The translations under genes and the position numbers were made by a program. A stretch of DNA of 64,000 nucleotides from Streptosporangiaceae bacterium. GTDB lineage: Bacteria; Actinomycetota; Actinomycetes; Streptosporangiales; Streptosporangiaceae. How positions within the stretch are numbered: position 1 is the first letter of the stretch; every line of letters starts with the position of its first letter. Of the stretch, positions 25,090-34,320 are shown in pieces. The stretch is taken from NCBI GenBank assembly GCA_025964695.1, contig JAOPYK010000072.1, positions 1-64,000 on the forward strand, written 5' to 3'. A model generated the notes under the pieces. The model was given only the letters and a program-made list of their open reading frames with translations, was not told the DNA's origin and ran no database searches.

Positions 25090-25749
25090 TCAGCCCGTGC
25101 AGAGGGCGGGCAGCCGGGCGGCGACGGCGGCCGTGCGCGGTCCCAGGCCCAGGGCGATGGCCGCCCGCAGATCCTCGAGGGTGTCCACGTCCCGCCGAAC
25201 GCTGGCGATGTCCTCCAACGACGCCAGCTCGCGTGCCCCCTGCGCCCGATGCGCGAGCCGGGAGTCGGTGCCGAACGCGGGGGAGAAGCCGGTGCCCGGC
25301 CCCGCCGCGTACAGCGTGGTGCCCACGCCGAGAGCGTCGGGTACGAACCACAGCGGAGCCTCGGCCGCGGCGTCCAGCACCCTGGTCAGCTCGGCGGGAC
25401 GCAGCGCGGGCAGATCGGCGGACAGCGCGCCGACACCCGCGTCCGGAAACGTCCGGCGGGCGACCGCGGCACCGTGCGCGAGGGCGGGGTTGAGGCCGCT
25501 GTCCGGTTCGTCGGGCACGATCATCGCCCCGAGCGCGGCCAGCTCGCGGGCGGCGAGGGGGTCGTCGGTCACCACCAGCACCCCCCGGACGCGGTCGGTA
25601 CGGAGCGCGGCCGCTACCGTGTCCGCGGCCACGGCCAGGGCCAGGGCCTCACGGTGCGGACCGGCGGTGGGGGCCATGCGGGACTTGGCCCTGGCCAGCA
25701 TCTTGACCGGGACCACCAGCGACCACGAGAGCAGGGGAGTACTGGACAT
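25090..25749 (-). CDS. fbiD: 2-phospho-L-lactate / phosphoenolpyruvate guanylyltransferase of F420 synthesis
   Basis: The 219-aa nucleotidyltransferase activates phosphoenolpyruvate (FbiD) or phospholactate (CofC) with GTP, an early step of coenzyme F420 synthesis. Evidence is VVPVKMLARAKSRM (about residues 12-25), GVLVVTDDP, SGLNPALAHG (about 84-93) and GALSADLPAL (about 107-116), where the Asp binds the metal. The length fits the family. It is transcribed alone on the minus strand; the other fbi genes are outside the window. The start is an ATG with a weak GAG upstream. Confidence 0.88.
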   Translation of the reverse strand: MSSTPLLSWSLVVPVKMLARAKSRMAPTAGPHREALALAVAADTVAAALRTDRVRGVLVVTDDPLAARELAALGAMIVPDEPDSGLNPALAHGAAVARRTFPDAGVGALSADLPALRPAELTRVLDAAAEAPLWFVPDALGVGTTLYAAGPGTGFSPAFGTDSRLAHRAQGARELASLEDIASVRRDVDTLEDLRAAIALGLGPRTAAVAARLPALCTG

Positions 25750-25884
25750 CGCAGCTCGACACTATGCGCACGTAACCGCGACACTTGAGGACACCCCCTC
25801 GCTGAGGGGCGAGGTGGGCGCTCGGTAACACGGGCGTCATGAGCCCGGGCAGGTTCAGTCCGGGCGTTCTAGGGAGGAGGGGGC

Positions 25885-26664
25885 ATGAGTCACGAGTACT
25901 CGCCGGGCTGGCGCAGGTTCTCGATCGCCGTCCTGCGCCCGTTGCTGTTCGGGATGCTCAAGCGGGACTGGCGCGGCAAGGAGAACATTCCGCGGGCGGG
26001 CGGTGTGATCGTAGCGGCCAACCACATCTCGGAGGCCGACCCCCTCGCCCTCGCCCATTTCGTTTACGAGTCCGGTCGGTACCCGGTCTATCTCGCGAAG
26101 TCCACCCTCTTCGACGTCCGGTATCTGCGGCCGATCCTGCGCGGCACCGGCCAGATCCCGGTCTACCGCGACAGCTCCGACGCCTCGCTGGCGCTCCGGG
26201 ACGCGGAGGCGGCCCTGCTGGCCGGCGAATGCCTCATGTTCTATCCCGAGGGCACCTGCACTCGTGACCCCGATCTGTGGCCGATGACCGGGCAGACCGG
26301 CGCGGCCAGGCTCGCCCTGGCCACCGGCGCCAAGGTCGTCCCGATGGCGAGCTGGGGCGCGCACGAGCTGCTGCCCTACCTGAAGGTCGAGCGGCGCGGG
26401 CTGGCGGCCGGGCTGAAGAAGGGCTTCCATCCCTTCCCGCGTAAGAAGATGCACGTGATCGCCGGCCCTCCGCTCGACCTGTCGGCGTACGAGGGCGTCC
26501 CGCCGACCGCGGAGACGTTGCGGGACGCGACCGCCGAGATCATGCGGGCCATCGCCGAGCTCGTCGGAGAGCTCCGCGGTGAGCCGCCCCCGGCGGAGCC
26601 GTACGACCACCACAAGGCCATCGAGCAGCGACGACACAAAGACGAGGGGGCGCAGGCCTCGTGA
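25885..26664 (+). CDS. plsC: 1-acyl-sn-glycerol-3-phosphate acyltransferase
   Basis: The 259-aa membrane-associated enzyme converts lysophosphatidate to phosphatidate. Block I HX4D is NHISEAD (about residues 51-57). Block III is [10 protein letters not shown] (about 120-129). [14 protein letters not shown] is the downstream substrate block. It starts with ATG after GGGAGGAGGGG. Its stop codon overlaps the gpsA start by four bases, so the glycerol-3-phosphate supply gene is translated with it. The C-terminal 35 residues are charged. Confidence 0.92.
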   Translation: MSHEYSPGWRRFSIAVLRPLLFGMLKRDWRGKENIPRAGGVIVAANHISEADPLALAHFVYESGRYPVYLAKSTLFDVRYLRPILRGTGQIPVYRDSSDASLALRDAEAALLAGECLMFYPEGTCTRDPDLWPMTGQTGAARLALATGAKVVPMASWGAHELLPYLKVERRGLAAGLKKGFHPFPRKKMHVIAGPPLDLSAYEGVPPTAETLRDATAEIMRAIAELVGELRGEPPPAEPYDHHKAIEQRRHKDEGAQAS

Positions 26665-27665
26665 CCTTGCGAGCGGCGGTAATGGGAGCGGGTTCGTGGG
26701 GGACCGTGTTCGCCAAGGTGCTGGGTGATGCGGGCTGTGACGTCACGGTATGGGGACGCCGGGCCGAGATCGTTGAGTCGATCAACGAGCGCAGGGAGAA
26801 CCTCGACTATCTGCCCGGGGTGGAGCTACCGGAGCGGGTGCGGGCCACCACCGACCCGGCGGAGGCACTCGACGGGGCGGAGTACGTCGCGCTGGCGGTG
26901 CCGTCGCAGACCCTGCGGACCAACCTGGCCGAGTGGACGCTGCCCGGCGACGCGGTCCTCATCAGCCTGATGAAGGGGATCGAGCTGGGAACCTGCCGGC
27001 GGATGTCCGAGGTCGTCCAGGAGGCCTGCGGTGTTCCCGAGAGCCGCATCGCCGTGCTGTGCGGGCCCAACCTGGCGCGGGAGATCGCCGCGGGCCAGCC
27101 CGGTGCGGCGGTGGCCGCCTGCGCCGACGAGGAGACGGCCCGGCGCGTCCAGATGGCCTGCATGACCCCGTACTTCCGGGTCTACACCAACCCCGACGTG
27201 GTCGGCTGCGAGCTGGGCGGGGCCGTGAAGAACGTCGTCGCCCTGTGCGTCGGCATCGCCGTCGGGCTCGGGTTCGGCGACAGCACCCGGGCGCTGCTCA
27301 TCACCCGGGGGCTGGCCGAGATCGCCCGGCTGGGCGCCGCTCTCGGCGCCGACGAGCACACCTTCGCCGGGCTGGCCGGGCTGGGCGACCTGGTGGCGAC
27401 CTGCAGTTCGCCGCTGTCGCGCAACCGTACGTTCGGGGAGAACCTCGGCCGGGGCATGACCCTGGCGCAGGTCATCGCGGTCACCAAGCAGACCGCCGAG
27501 GGAGTGAAGTCCTCCGAGGCCGTGCTGGAACTCGCCCGCAAGCACAACGTGGAGATGCCGATCACCGAGATGGTGGCGGCCGTCCTGCACCACGGGATGT
27601 CCATCGAAGAGGCGATGCTGAAGCTCATGTCACGCACCCCCAAGCCGGAGCGCTACGGGGTGTGA
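26661..27665 (+). CDS. gpsA: Glycerol-3-phosphate dehydrogenase [NAD(P)+]
   Basis: The 334-aa cytosolic enzyme makes sn-glycerol-3-phosphate for phospholipids. [18 protein letters not shown] (about residues 7-24) is the dinucleotide motif. [17 protein letters not shown] (about 134-150) and [12 protein letters not shown] (about 184-195) contain substrate contacts, with the Lys of AVKN catalytic. [11 protein letters not shown] is also conserved. GTG 26661 overlaps the plsC stop. The length is standard. Confidence 0.96.
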   Translation: MTLRAAVMGAGSWGTVFAKVLGDAGCDVTVWGRRAEIVESINERRENLDYLPGVELPERVRATTDPAEALDGAEYVALAVPSQTLRTNLAEWTLPGDAVLISLMKGIELGTCRRMSEVVQEACGVPESRIAVLCGPNLAREIAAGQPGAAVAACADEETARRVQMACMTPYFRVYTNPDVVGCELGGAVKNVVALCVGIAVGLGFGDSTRALLITRGLAEIARLGAALGADEHTFAGLAGLGDLVATCSSPLSRNRTFGENLGRGMTLAQVIAVTKQTAEGVKSSEAVLELARKHNVEMPITEMVAAVLHHGMSIEEAMLKLMSRTPKPERYGV

Positions 27666-27770
27666 CACGCACCCTGCTCGCGGCCCGACCCGTGAGGTCC
27701 ACTACGGCCTCGTCACAGCCGTGTCTGGGCATGGGTGGTTCGCGTAGTTCAAACGGTAGGGTCGTTCATC

Positions 27771-28901
27771 ATGTTCGAGCGCCTTGCTGAGCCCAGCACC
27801 AAGATTCGCGTCGCCGTCGTGTTCGGCGGGCGCAGTTCCGAGCACGCCATCTCCTGCATCACCGCCGGTAGCGTGATGGCAGCCATCGACCGGGACCGCT
27901 ACGAGGTCATCCCGGTCGGCATCGCCCGTGACGGCCGCTGGGTGCTCGCCTCCGGCGATCAGCGCCTGGCCATCGAGGGCGGCCGGTTGCCCGAGGTGTC
28001 GGGGGACGGACCCGCGCTGGCGCTGCCCTTCGACCCGTCGGCTCGCGGGCTGGTGGCCCTCGAACCCGGAGCCATCCCCCGTACGCTCGGCGAGGTCGAC
28101 GTCGTGCTGCCGCTGCTGCACGGCCCGTACGGCGAAGACGGCACCATCCAGGGGATGCTCGACCTGGCGGGGATCCGCTACGTGGGCGCCGGAGTGCTGT
28201 CCAGCGCGGTCGGCATGGACAAGGCCTTCATGAAGCTCGTGTGGCAGGCGCAGGGCCTGCCGGTCGGGCCGTACGTCATCGTCACCGACCGGGAGTGGCG
28301 GCGTGAGCGCAAGCGGAAGATGGACGAGATCAAAGATCTCGGCCGCCCGGTCTTCGTCAAGCCGGCCCGGGCCGGGTCCAGCATGGGCATCACCCGGGTC
28401 GACGGCGACTCCGACGACGTGCTGGAGGCGGCGGTCGAGGCCGCTCGTGAGCACGACCCCAAGGTCATCATCGAGGCGGGCATCGACGGACGAGAGATCG
28501 AGTGCGGCGTCCTGCAGGGACTGGACGACGGCCCCGCGGAGGCCAGCCTGCCCGCCGAGATCCTGATGGCCGGGGAGCACGACTTCTACGACTTCGAGAC
28601 CAAGTACCTCGACGGAGCGACCTCGCTGGTCATCCCGGCGAAGCTTCCGGACCCGGTCATCGAGGAGATCCGCCGGCTTGCCGTGCGGGCCTTCGAGGCG
28701 CTCGACGGGGAGGGCCTCAGCCGGGTGGACTTCTTCTACACCAGCGACTCGCGGCTGCTGCTCAACGAGATCAACACCATGCCCGGCTTCACCCCGACCT
28801 CGGCGTTCCCGCAGATGTGGGCTGCCACCGGCGTGGACTACCCGGCACTGGTCGACCGCCTCATCCGGACCGGCCTGAACAGACCACTCGGTCTTCGCTG
28901 A
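27771..28901 (+). CDS. ddl: D-alanine--D-alanine ligase
   Basis: The 376-aa ATP-grasp enzyme joins two D-alanines for peptidoglycan precursors. VFGGRSSEHAISC (about residues 15-27) holds the Ser and Glu that bind the first D-Ala. PVFVKPARAGSSMGITRV is the ATP-grasp loop. The Tyr of KYLDGA in the omega loop fits a D-Ala-D-Ala rather than D-Ala-D-Lac ligase. LLNEINTMPGFTPTSAFPQMW closes the active site. ATG 27771 is chosen because MFERLAEPSTKIRVAVV is the family N-terminus. Confidence 0.95.
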   Translation: MFERLAEPSTKIRVAVVFGGRSSEHAISCITAGSVMAAIDRDRYEVIPVGIARDGRWVLASGDQRLAIEGGRLPEVSGDGPALALPFDPSARGLVALEPGAIPRTLGEVDVVLPLLHGPYGEDGTIQGMLDLAGIRYVGAGVLSSAVGMDKAFMKLVWQAQGLPVGPYVIVTDREWRRERKRKMDEIKDLGRPVFVKPARAGSSMGITRVDGDSDDVLEAAVEAAREHDPKVIIEAGIDGREIECGVLQGLDDGPAEASLPAEILMAGEHDFYDFETKYLDGATSLVIPAKLPDPVIEEIRRLAVRAFEALDGEGLSRVDFFYTSDSRLLLNEINTMPGFTPTSAFPQMWAATGVDYPALVDRLIRTGLNRPLGLR

Positions 28902-29178
28902 CCCCGGTGGGCGCCGCGCCAGCGCATCCCTGATCCGCGCCTCCAGAGGGCGTCGGTGCTGGTGGACGGCGTGCTCGCTCATGGGCTCCCGGGTTCCCGC
29001 GGCGACCTGGGTGAGGGTCTGCCCCTGGCCACGCCCGCTCGGAGCCGGTTCGCCTCCGAACTGTTTCGCTGGGATCGGTGAGCGGAGAATAACCGGCCCT
29101 TAAGGGGTAGGAAACCAGTCCGAAACAGGTAGGGCGCCATGATGCAGTATCGCTACATCCCGGCAGGAAGGACCTCCG

Positions 29179-29880
29179 TTGGCGCTGTCACTCGCCGCAC
29201 CCGCTTCGCCGGGGTGGATGAGTCCCACCGTTCCGCAGCACACGGCGCGCGCCGTCCCCGGCCACAACCGCTGGCACCCGGACATCCCGGCCGTCGCGGA
29301 GGTGATCTCTGGTGGGTCGGTGCGGATGGACTGCCAGAGCCGCTGGGATCTCGATGACCGGGACCCGCACGCGGACGCCATCCTGTGCGGGCCGCTCTCG
29401 GTCGTGGGCGCGGAGCCGGGAGACGTCATCGTGGTCGACATTCTCGCGATCGGGCGGTCCGACGGCCGCTATTCGGGAGCCGCGCACCCGGGCATCATCG
29501 GTTGCGCTCCCGGCGCGGAGTCCCTTCGTTCGGTGCGGGCCGACCCGGACGGGGCACTGCTCGGGCATGTCCGGCCGGGGCTGGCCGCGTACGAGCCGGT
29601 CGCGGCGCAGGCCGTGCGCTCGGTCAGCCGAGGGCACGAGATCGGTGGTTGCGCCGTCGCCCGGCTCACCGCCGGATCACGCATCATGCTGCCGGTGCGC
29701 GCGCCCGGCGCCAAGCTGTCGGTGGGCGACCTGCACTTCCCGGCCGGGAGAGTCACGGACTGCCAGGAGTCCGCTCTGGCCGGCTGGATCGACCTGCGGA
29801 TCAACCTCACCAAACGCGGCGTCGAACGCTTCCGGGTCACCGGCCCGCTGCTGATGCCCGACCCCGACAGAGCCGCATAA
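29179..29880 (+). CDS. Acetamidase/formamidase family protein, internally shortened
   Basis: The 233-aa protein shows the family in pieces: HNRWHPDIP (about residues 29-37), AEPGDVIVVDILAIG (about 78-92), AHPGIIGCAPG (about 101-111), GHEIGGCAVARLTAGSRIMLPV (about 151-172) and AKLSVGDLHFPAG (about 176-188). Formamidases have about 300-410 residues. Here the roughly 60 residues that normally separate VDILDIG from HPGIIGC are absent, the REHGGNCDIK block is altered, and the C-terminal region is cut short. TTG 29179 is preceded by AGGAAGGA. The frame is intact, so it is either a divergent small enzyme or a decaying one. It is convergent with a TetR gene. Confidence 0.65.
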   Translation: MALSLAAPASPGWMSPTVPQHTARAVPGHNRWHPDIPAVAEVISGGSVRMDCQSRWDLDDRDPHADAILCGPLSVVGAEPGDVIVVDILAIGRSDGRYSGAAHPGIIGCAPGAESLRSVRADPDGALLGHVRPGLAAYEPVAAQAVRSVSRGHEIGGCAVARLTAGSRIMLPVRAPGAKLSVGDLHFPAGRVTDCQESALAGWIDLRINLTKRGVERFRVTGPLLMPDPDRAA

Positions 29881-29890
29881 GGCGTCCGCC

Positions 29891-30520
29891 TCATCGTTGT
29901 GCCGGAGGGCGCCTGGTGGCACCGCTCAGGACCAGTCGAGCCACTTCGGAGAGCCGGTCGGCGATGGCGGTGTAGGACGTGTAGCCCATACCGGCCTGGA
30001 CCAGGGCACCGGCATAGATCATCTCCAGCCCGGCCAGGAGCTTGGGGTCGGAGTCCGTGCCGAGGGCGTCGCGGAGCCGGTGGCGGATGGCCACCCCGAT
30101 GCGCAGCCGCAGTTCCTGGACGTCGGGGTCGGTGCCGAGCATGGCGGTCGTGCATGCCGCCGCCAGCGCGGGTTCGTCGGAGACCAGCAGGGCGATCTCG
30201 CGCAGCACGGCTACCACCCGGTCGGCAGGCGGCTCGGGACTGGGGGAGACCGGGGGGAGCGCGCTCAGCCGCCGCCAGAACACCTCCGTGATGAGGTGGT
30301 TCTTGGAGGCGAAGTAGGTGTACGCCGTCGCCGCCGCGACACCGGCCCGCCGGGCGACGTTGCGCACGGTCAGTCCTTCGTAGCCGGCTTCACGCAGCTC
30401 TTCCACGGCGGCGTCGGTCAGCCGCCGGACGGTGTCGGCCTGCCGTTCGGTGAGCCGCCGCCGGGTGGACTCGTTCAGTAACGGGTCGCTGATCAGTTTT
30501 CCGGACACATGTCCGGACAT
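29891..30520 (-). CDS. TetR/AcrR-family transcriptional regulator
   Basis: The product (209 aa) has a TetR helix-turn-helix, RRLTDAAVEELREAGYEGLT, then VRNVARRAGVAAATAYTYFASK and HLITEVFW (about residues 30-80). The C-terminal domain includes TDPDVQELRLRIGVAIRHRL. The start at 30520 coincides with the palindromic sites, consistent with a leaderless self-regulated gene; the frame is open upstream to 30568. The aldo/keto reductase gene lies upstream in the same direction, and the formamidase-like gene is convergent. Confidence 0.82.
   Translation of the reverse strand: MSGHVSGKLISDPLLNESTRRRLTERQADTVRRLTDAAVEELREAGYEGLTVRNVARRAGVAAATAYTYFASKNHLITEVFWRRLSALPPVSPSPEPPADRVVAVLREIALLVSDEPALAAACTTAMLGTDPDVQELRLRIGVAIRHRLRDALGTDSDPKLLAGLEMIYAGALVQAGMGYTSYTAIADRLSEVARLVLSGATRRPPAQR
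30500..30520. promoter_or_regulatory. Overlapping palindromes at the tetR start, candidate autoregulatory operator
   Basis: TCCGGACA-ca-TGTCCGGA (30500-30517) is perfect, and ATGTCCGGACAT (30509-30520) overlaps it, giving three TCCGGACA-type half-sites across the proposed start codon. Confidence 0.55.
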
Positions 30521-30614
30521 TAGTTCAGGTGGTCGGCCCGCGCAACCATGTGCCTGGCCACGCCCCACTGGGCGCGCGGACCGTACGGTCAGGTCCGCGG
30601 GGGCCGGGACGGCG

Positions 30615-31463
30615 TCAGAGCATCTCGAGCGGTCGTGGCCCGAGCGGAGGCGGGAACGCGGTGTCGAGCGCGCGGAAGTCCTCTTCGGTGAGTTGCAGGG
30701 CGAGCGCGGCGTGATCTTCCCAGACGTGCTCCCGGGTGCCGGCTCTGGGGATGGCGATGACGCCCTCCTGGCGGAGCACCCAGGCCAGCGCCACCTGTGC
30801 GGGGGTCACATCATGCTTGACCGCGATGTCGCGCAGGGTGAGGTTGGTCAGCAGCCGGCCTTGTTCGATCGGCGAGTAGGCCATCACGGGGATGCGCCGC
30901 TCGTGGCACCAGGGCATCAGGTCCCATTCGGGGGCGCGGCGGGTGAGGTTGTAGAGGATCTGGTCGGTGACCACGTCCGAGCCACCGGGCAGGCTCACGA
31001 GCTCCATCATGTCGGCGATGTCGAAGTTGCTGACCCCCCAATAGCGGATTTTGCCTGCGTCCATCAGGCGCAGGAAGGCCTCAAGCGTCTCCTGCAGCGG
31101 TATCCGGCCGCGCCAGTGCAGCAGGTAGAGATCGAGGTGCTCGGTGCACAACCGCCGCAGGCTCTCATCGCACGCGGAGATCGTCCCGGACAGGTCCGCG
31201 TGGTGCGGCAGCACCTTGCTGACCAGGAAGACCTCGTCGCGGCGCCCCTCCAGTGCCTCACCGATGAGCTCTTCGGCACCGCCGTCGGCGTACATCTCGG
31301 CGGTGTCGATCACCGTCATCCCCAGGTCGATACCCAGCCGTAACGCGGCGATCTCTTCGTCGCGGCGCCAGGGACGCTCGGCCAGCCCCCATGACCCCAT
31401 GCCCAGAACCGGGATCGGTTCCCCCGAGGGAAGGCGGGTCCGCCGGACGGTTTGGGTGGACAC
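30615..31463 (-). CDS. Aldo/keto reductase
   Basis: The 282-aa TIM-barrel NADPH-dependent oxidoreductase has the catalytic tetrad in VIDTAEMYADGG (Asp and Tyr, about residues 51-62), VFLVSKVLP (Lys, about 77-85) and LYLLHW (His, about 112-117). GVSNFDIADM and VMAYSPIEQGRL are further family blocks, and the NADP-binding end has AIPRAGTREHVWED. The substrate is unknown. Repeated TTGATCAA-type palindromes 63-97 bases upstream suggest a specific regulator. Confidence 0.9.
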   Translation of the reverse strand: MSTQTVRRTRLPSGEPIPVLGMGSWGLAERPWRRDEEIAALRLGIDLGMTVIDTAEMYADGGAEELIGEALEGRRDEVFLVSKVLPHHADLSGTISACDESLRRLCTEHLDLYLLHWRGRIPLQETLEAFLRLMDAGKIRYWGVSNFDIADMMELVSLPGGSDVVTDQILYNLTRRAPEWDLMPWCHERRIPVMAYSPIEQGRLLTNLTLRDIAVKHDVTPAQVALAWVLRQEGVIAIPRAGTREHVWEDHAALALQLTEEDFRALDTAFPPPLGPRPLEML

Positions 31464-31525
31464 ATCGCACCTCCTCAGCCAGGTCCGCGACGCCGGCCGG
31501 ACCGTGTCCGGCGCCGCCCCTCACG

Positions 31526-31560
31526 TTGATCAAGTCTCGTTGACCAATCTTGATCAAGTC
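31526..31560. promoter_or_regulatory. Three TTGATCAA-type palindromes upstream of the aldo/keto reductase
   Basis: TTGATCAAGTC at 31526-31536 and again at 31550-31560, with TTGACCAA at 31540-31547 between them. Each is an 8-bp (near-)palindrome. The cluster lies where a promoter or operator of the minus-strand gene would be. Confidence 0.5.
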
Positions 31561-31633
31561 CTGTCGGGCAAGTCCTCCCGATCAAGCCTGTCGGCGAGCG
31601 CCCGCCCCCGTATCCCCCAACCGGGTGGCCTGC

Positions 31634-31697
31634 CGGTCTGGTCGTGCCGGCCTGATCACGGCGGCCTCGTCAGACGGTCTGGTCAGGCGGTCTGGTC
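31634..31697. repeat. Scattered cggtctggtc repeats
   Basis: The 10-mer occurs at 31634-31643, 31675-31684 and 31688-31697, in the 430-bp gap between the aldo/keto reductase start and the next gene. I see no gene in this gap apart from hairpins and repeats. Confidence 0.6.
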
Positions 31698-31721
31698 AAG
31701 CTGCCTGACCAGGCGGTGGTG

Positions 31722-31769
31722 CACTCTTCTCGGCGACCTCGGGCGGGGGCGAGGCCGCCGAGAAGAGTG
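31722..31769. terminator. Long perfect hairpin in the intergenic gap
   Basis: Fourteen-base arms CACTCTTCTCGGCG / CGCCGAGAAGAGTG enclose a 20-base loop. There is no T run on either side; it probably backs up the next terminator. Confidence 0.55.
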
Positions 31770-31829
31770 GGTCAGTTGGAGATTGTGAAGAACACGAACG
31801 AGAGAACACGAACGAGGGAGCCAGGGGGT

Positions 31830-31861
31830 GGCCTGCGCGGCGGGTCAGCGCCGCGCAGGCC
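31830..31861 (-). terminator. Terminator of the discoidin/beta-helix gene
   Basis: Thirteen-base perfect arms GGCCTGCGCGGCG / CGCCGCGCAGGCC around a 6-base loop, 33 bases past the stop codon of the minus-strand gene. Confidence 0.75.
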
Positions 31862-31894
31862 GGTCATCCGATCGTCTGTGGACGCTGGATCGGA

Positions 31895-34072
31895 TCAGGG
31901 ATAGCCGGCCAGGTAACTCGGGACGGTGGCAGTGCCGCTCGCCACACCCCCGGTGTTGTTGATGACGTGGCTGATCGTCCCGTTACCGCCCAGTGACACC
32001 GTCAGCAGGTCGTGGAACTTCACGCCCGGTGTGTCGGGGACCTCGAAGCCGCGGGCGGCGTTGATCGAGGGGTCGACGTTGAAGTAGCAGTAGCTGCCCA
32101 CGCCCCACGCTTCGTGGGTGGTGACGTTGTTCGCCACCTTGTAGGCGGCGTAGCCGTTGGTGGACCCGTTCATCCACGCCGCCTGGTTCGGCGGGTCGTA
32201 GGGCATCTCGTTCTGGAAGAACACCGTGCGGCCGCCCTGACCGTTCCAGATCACGTTGTACTTCTGGTAGTGCTCGACGAACAGGCCGTAGGCCATCACG
32301 TTTGCACCGTTCACGATCAGGCCGGTGTCGGCCTTGTTGGTCGTCCAGCCGACCCCGGCGCCGTGGTCGGCCCGCCAGGCCCAGATGTGATCGATGATCG
32401 CGTTGCCGCTGTTCACCACCAGGCTCGTCGTCGCCGAGCCGGCACCGGCTCCGCCGATCCTGAAGAAGACGTCCTGGATGGTCGTCGGGTTGGCGGCATG
32501 ACTCGCCGAGGAGCCGTTCGGGCCGACCTGGAGAAGCGTCGGTGAGGTGACCGTTCCGGCGTCGAAGAGCAGTCCGGCGAGCTTGACGCCGTCGACGTCG
32601 GCGACCGTCATCGGGGTCACCCCGTTGTCCGGCACCAGGGTGGCGTAGCCGAGTCCCATGACCACGGTATTTGCCCGGGTCACGTTGACGGTCTGGTTGA
32701 GGTGGTAGACCCCGGGCGTGAACAGCAGGTTCAGGCCCTGGCTCAGCGCCTGGTTGAGGGTGGCCGCGGAGTCGGTCGGCTTCGCGACGTAGAACTGACT
32801 GAGCGGGATCGAGGAGCCGGCGGTCGCTCCGCCCGCCCAGCTGGTGCCACGCGAGTTCTGCCGCGCGGCCGGGACGAACACGTTGTAGCTACCGGCCTGG
32901 TCGACGTAGAGGTACGGCTTCTCCCGCGTCACCGGGCTCTGGTCGAGGACCGTGTGCGAGGGGTCGGGGAAGTGCTGCGGCGGAGCGCCGTCGACACCCG
33001 AGAACACCATGTTCCACACCGAGCCAGACCAGCTGCCGAACTGGCTGTCGCGCGACAGCCACTGCTGCTGGGAGTACGAGGCCACCTGACCATCGACCTT
33101 GGAGTCGGAGATGTAGCCGCCGCTGGCCCAGCCGTAGCTGGAGGGGGCCAGGTTGAGGCCACCGCGGATGTGCATGCGGCGGAAGGGCGCCGCCTGCGCG
33201 ACGGCCCACCGGTCGGTGCCGCCCGTCGGGTTCACCGCCATGTTCTCGGCCGACCGCCAGAAGTTCTGGGTGGCGTTGCCGTTGAACCATCCGGCGTCGA
33301 CGTTGACGCCGCCGTTGATGGTGACGTCGTCGGGTGAGCGGCCCAGGCCGGCGATGGAGGTGTAGAAGCCGATGTTGGCGGTCGCGCTGTAGCTGCCCGG
33401 CTTGAACAGCAGCGCGTACCGATCCGCACCGAACTGGTTGGTCTCCTGCTTGCTGAAGACGGAGTCCAGCTTGCTCTGGATCGTGGCGCCGGACATCGAC
33501 GGGTCGAAGACCAGTACGTTCGGGCCGAGGTCACCTCCACCCGGCAGCGTCGTACCGCCGGAGCCGGAGTGGACGGTGAACTCCCACAGCGAGTAGCCGT
33601 AGCCGGTGGCCCGGGCCGTGCCGTACATCCGCACGTAGCGGCCGGAGCCGGAGACGTCGAGCGTCTGGGTGCCGCCGGTGCCGGTGGTGGTGGAGTAGAC
33701 GGTGGTCCAGGTGCTCGCGTCATCCGACACCTGGATCTGGAACGCCTTGCCATAGGCGGCCTCCCAGTTCAGCACGACCTGGCAGATCTGCTGGGAGGTG
33801 CCGAGGTCGATCTGGAGCCATTGCGGGTCGCTGAAGGCGCTGGACCAGCGGGTGGTGGTGCTGCCGTCGACGGCGTTGGCCGCACTGTAACCGGCGGCCT
33901 CGGCGGAGGAGGTCGTGGCCGGGCGGTTGAGTGCGACATTGTTCGTGCCGCAGGTGGCGGCCGAGGCGTGCGGGACGGTGCCGGGCAGCGCGAGGCCGAT
34001 CAGGAGGAGCAGCGCGCTGGCGAGGGCCAGCACCCAGGTTCGCTGCGACCGGTTGGCGGGGGCGTTTGTCAT
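31895..34072 (-). CDS. Secreted discoidin-domain plus beta-helix protein, probable polysaccharide-active enzyme
   Basis: The 725-aa exported protein has a signal peptide (WVLALASALLLLIGLAL, ending near HASAAT), an F5/8C discoidin/CBM32-like domain (about residues 42-165: NVALNRPATTSSAE, WLQIDLG, GRYVRMYGTA), a Gly/Thr linker and a long parallel beta-helix (about 180-725) with pectate-lyase-3-like features. ATG 34072 has AAGGAAGG before it. It is divergent from a ROK regulator and two genes away from a sugar ABC importer and GH1 enzyme, so cleavage of a beta-glucan is plausible. I cannot name the catalytic residues or CAZy family. Confidence 0.7.
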   Translation of the reverse strand: MTNAPANRSQRTWVLALASALLLLIGLALPGTVPHASAATCGTNNVALNRPATTSSAEAAGYSAANAVDGSTTTRWSSAFSDPQWLQIDLGTSQQICQVVLNWEAAYGKAFQIQVSDDASTWTTVYSTTTGTGGTQTLDVSGSGRYVRMYGTARATGYGYSLWEFTVHSGSGGTTLPGGGDLGPNVLVFDPSMSGATIQSKLDSVFSKQETNQFGADRYALLFKPGSYSATANIGFYTSIAGLGRSPDDVTINGGVNVDAGWFNGNATQNFWRSAENMAVNPTGGTDRWAVAQAAPFRRMHIRGGLNLAPSSYGWASGGYISDSKVDGQVASYSQQQWLSRDSQFGSWSGSVWNMVFSGVDGAPPQHFPDPSHTVLDQSPVTREKPYLYVDQAGSYNVFVPAARQNSRGTSWAGGATAGSSIPLSQFYVAKPTDSAATLNQALSQGLNLLFTPGVYHLNQTVNVTRANTVVMGLGYATLVPDNGVTPMTVADVDGVKLAGLLFDAGTVTSPTLLQVGPNGSSASHAANPTTIQDVFFRIGGAGAGSATTSLVVNSGNAIIDHIWAWRADHGAGVGWTTNKADTGLIVNGANVMAYGLFVEHYQKYNVIWNGQGGRTVFFQNEMPYDPPNQAAWMNGSTNGYAAYKVANNVTTHEAWGVGSYCYFNVDPSINAARGFEVPDTPGVKFHDLLTVSLGGNGTISHVINNTGGVASGTATVPSYLAGYP

Positions 34073-34153
34073 GGCCTTCCTTAGAACATGAACAAGCGGT
34101 CCGGGAGGAGAAGCGCGATACAAGACATCTCCCAGGGGGTGGGTGGAGATGAA

Positions 34154-34173
34154 TCAGCGCTGGTGAGCGCTGA
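34154..34173. promoter_or_regulatory. Perfect inverted repeat upstream of the beta-helix gene
   Basis: TCAGCGCT-ggtg-AGCGCTGA lies 82 bases before the minus-strand start and may be an operator or a 5'-leader hairpin. Confidence 0.35.
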
Positions 34174-34320
34174 CGACGCGGGCATGGCGAAGTCACCTAC
34201 CGCCCCATCGCGGTGGTGGTCGCCCCGTTCACCGGGATCTGCGTGGTGGGAGGGGGCCCGCGGGCGGACCGGCAATTCCGCTCCACAGGCATCGGCCAGA
34301 GGGCCCGCCCCCTTGCGACA

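Noticed and set aside
28902-29178. Possible coding trace upstream of ddl on the minus strand (RIRDALARRPPG)
   Set aside because: The similarity to a regulator helix is too short, without a start signal or continuation.
29139-31788. Defence or toxin-antitoxin module
   Set aside because: The small genes and regulators here are TetR, aldo/keto reductase and formamidase-like; no nuclease, NTPase or toxin motif is visible.
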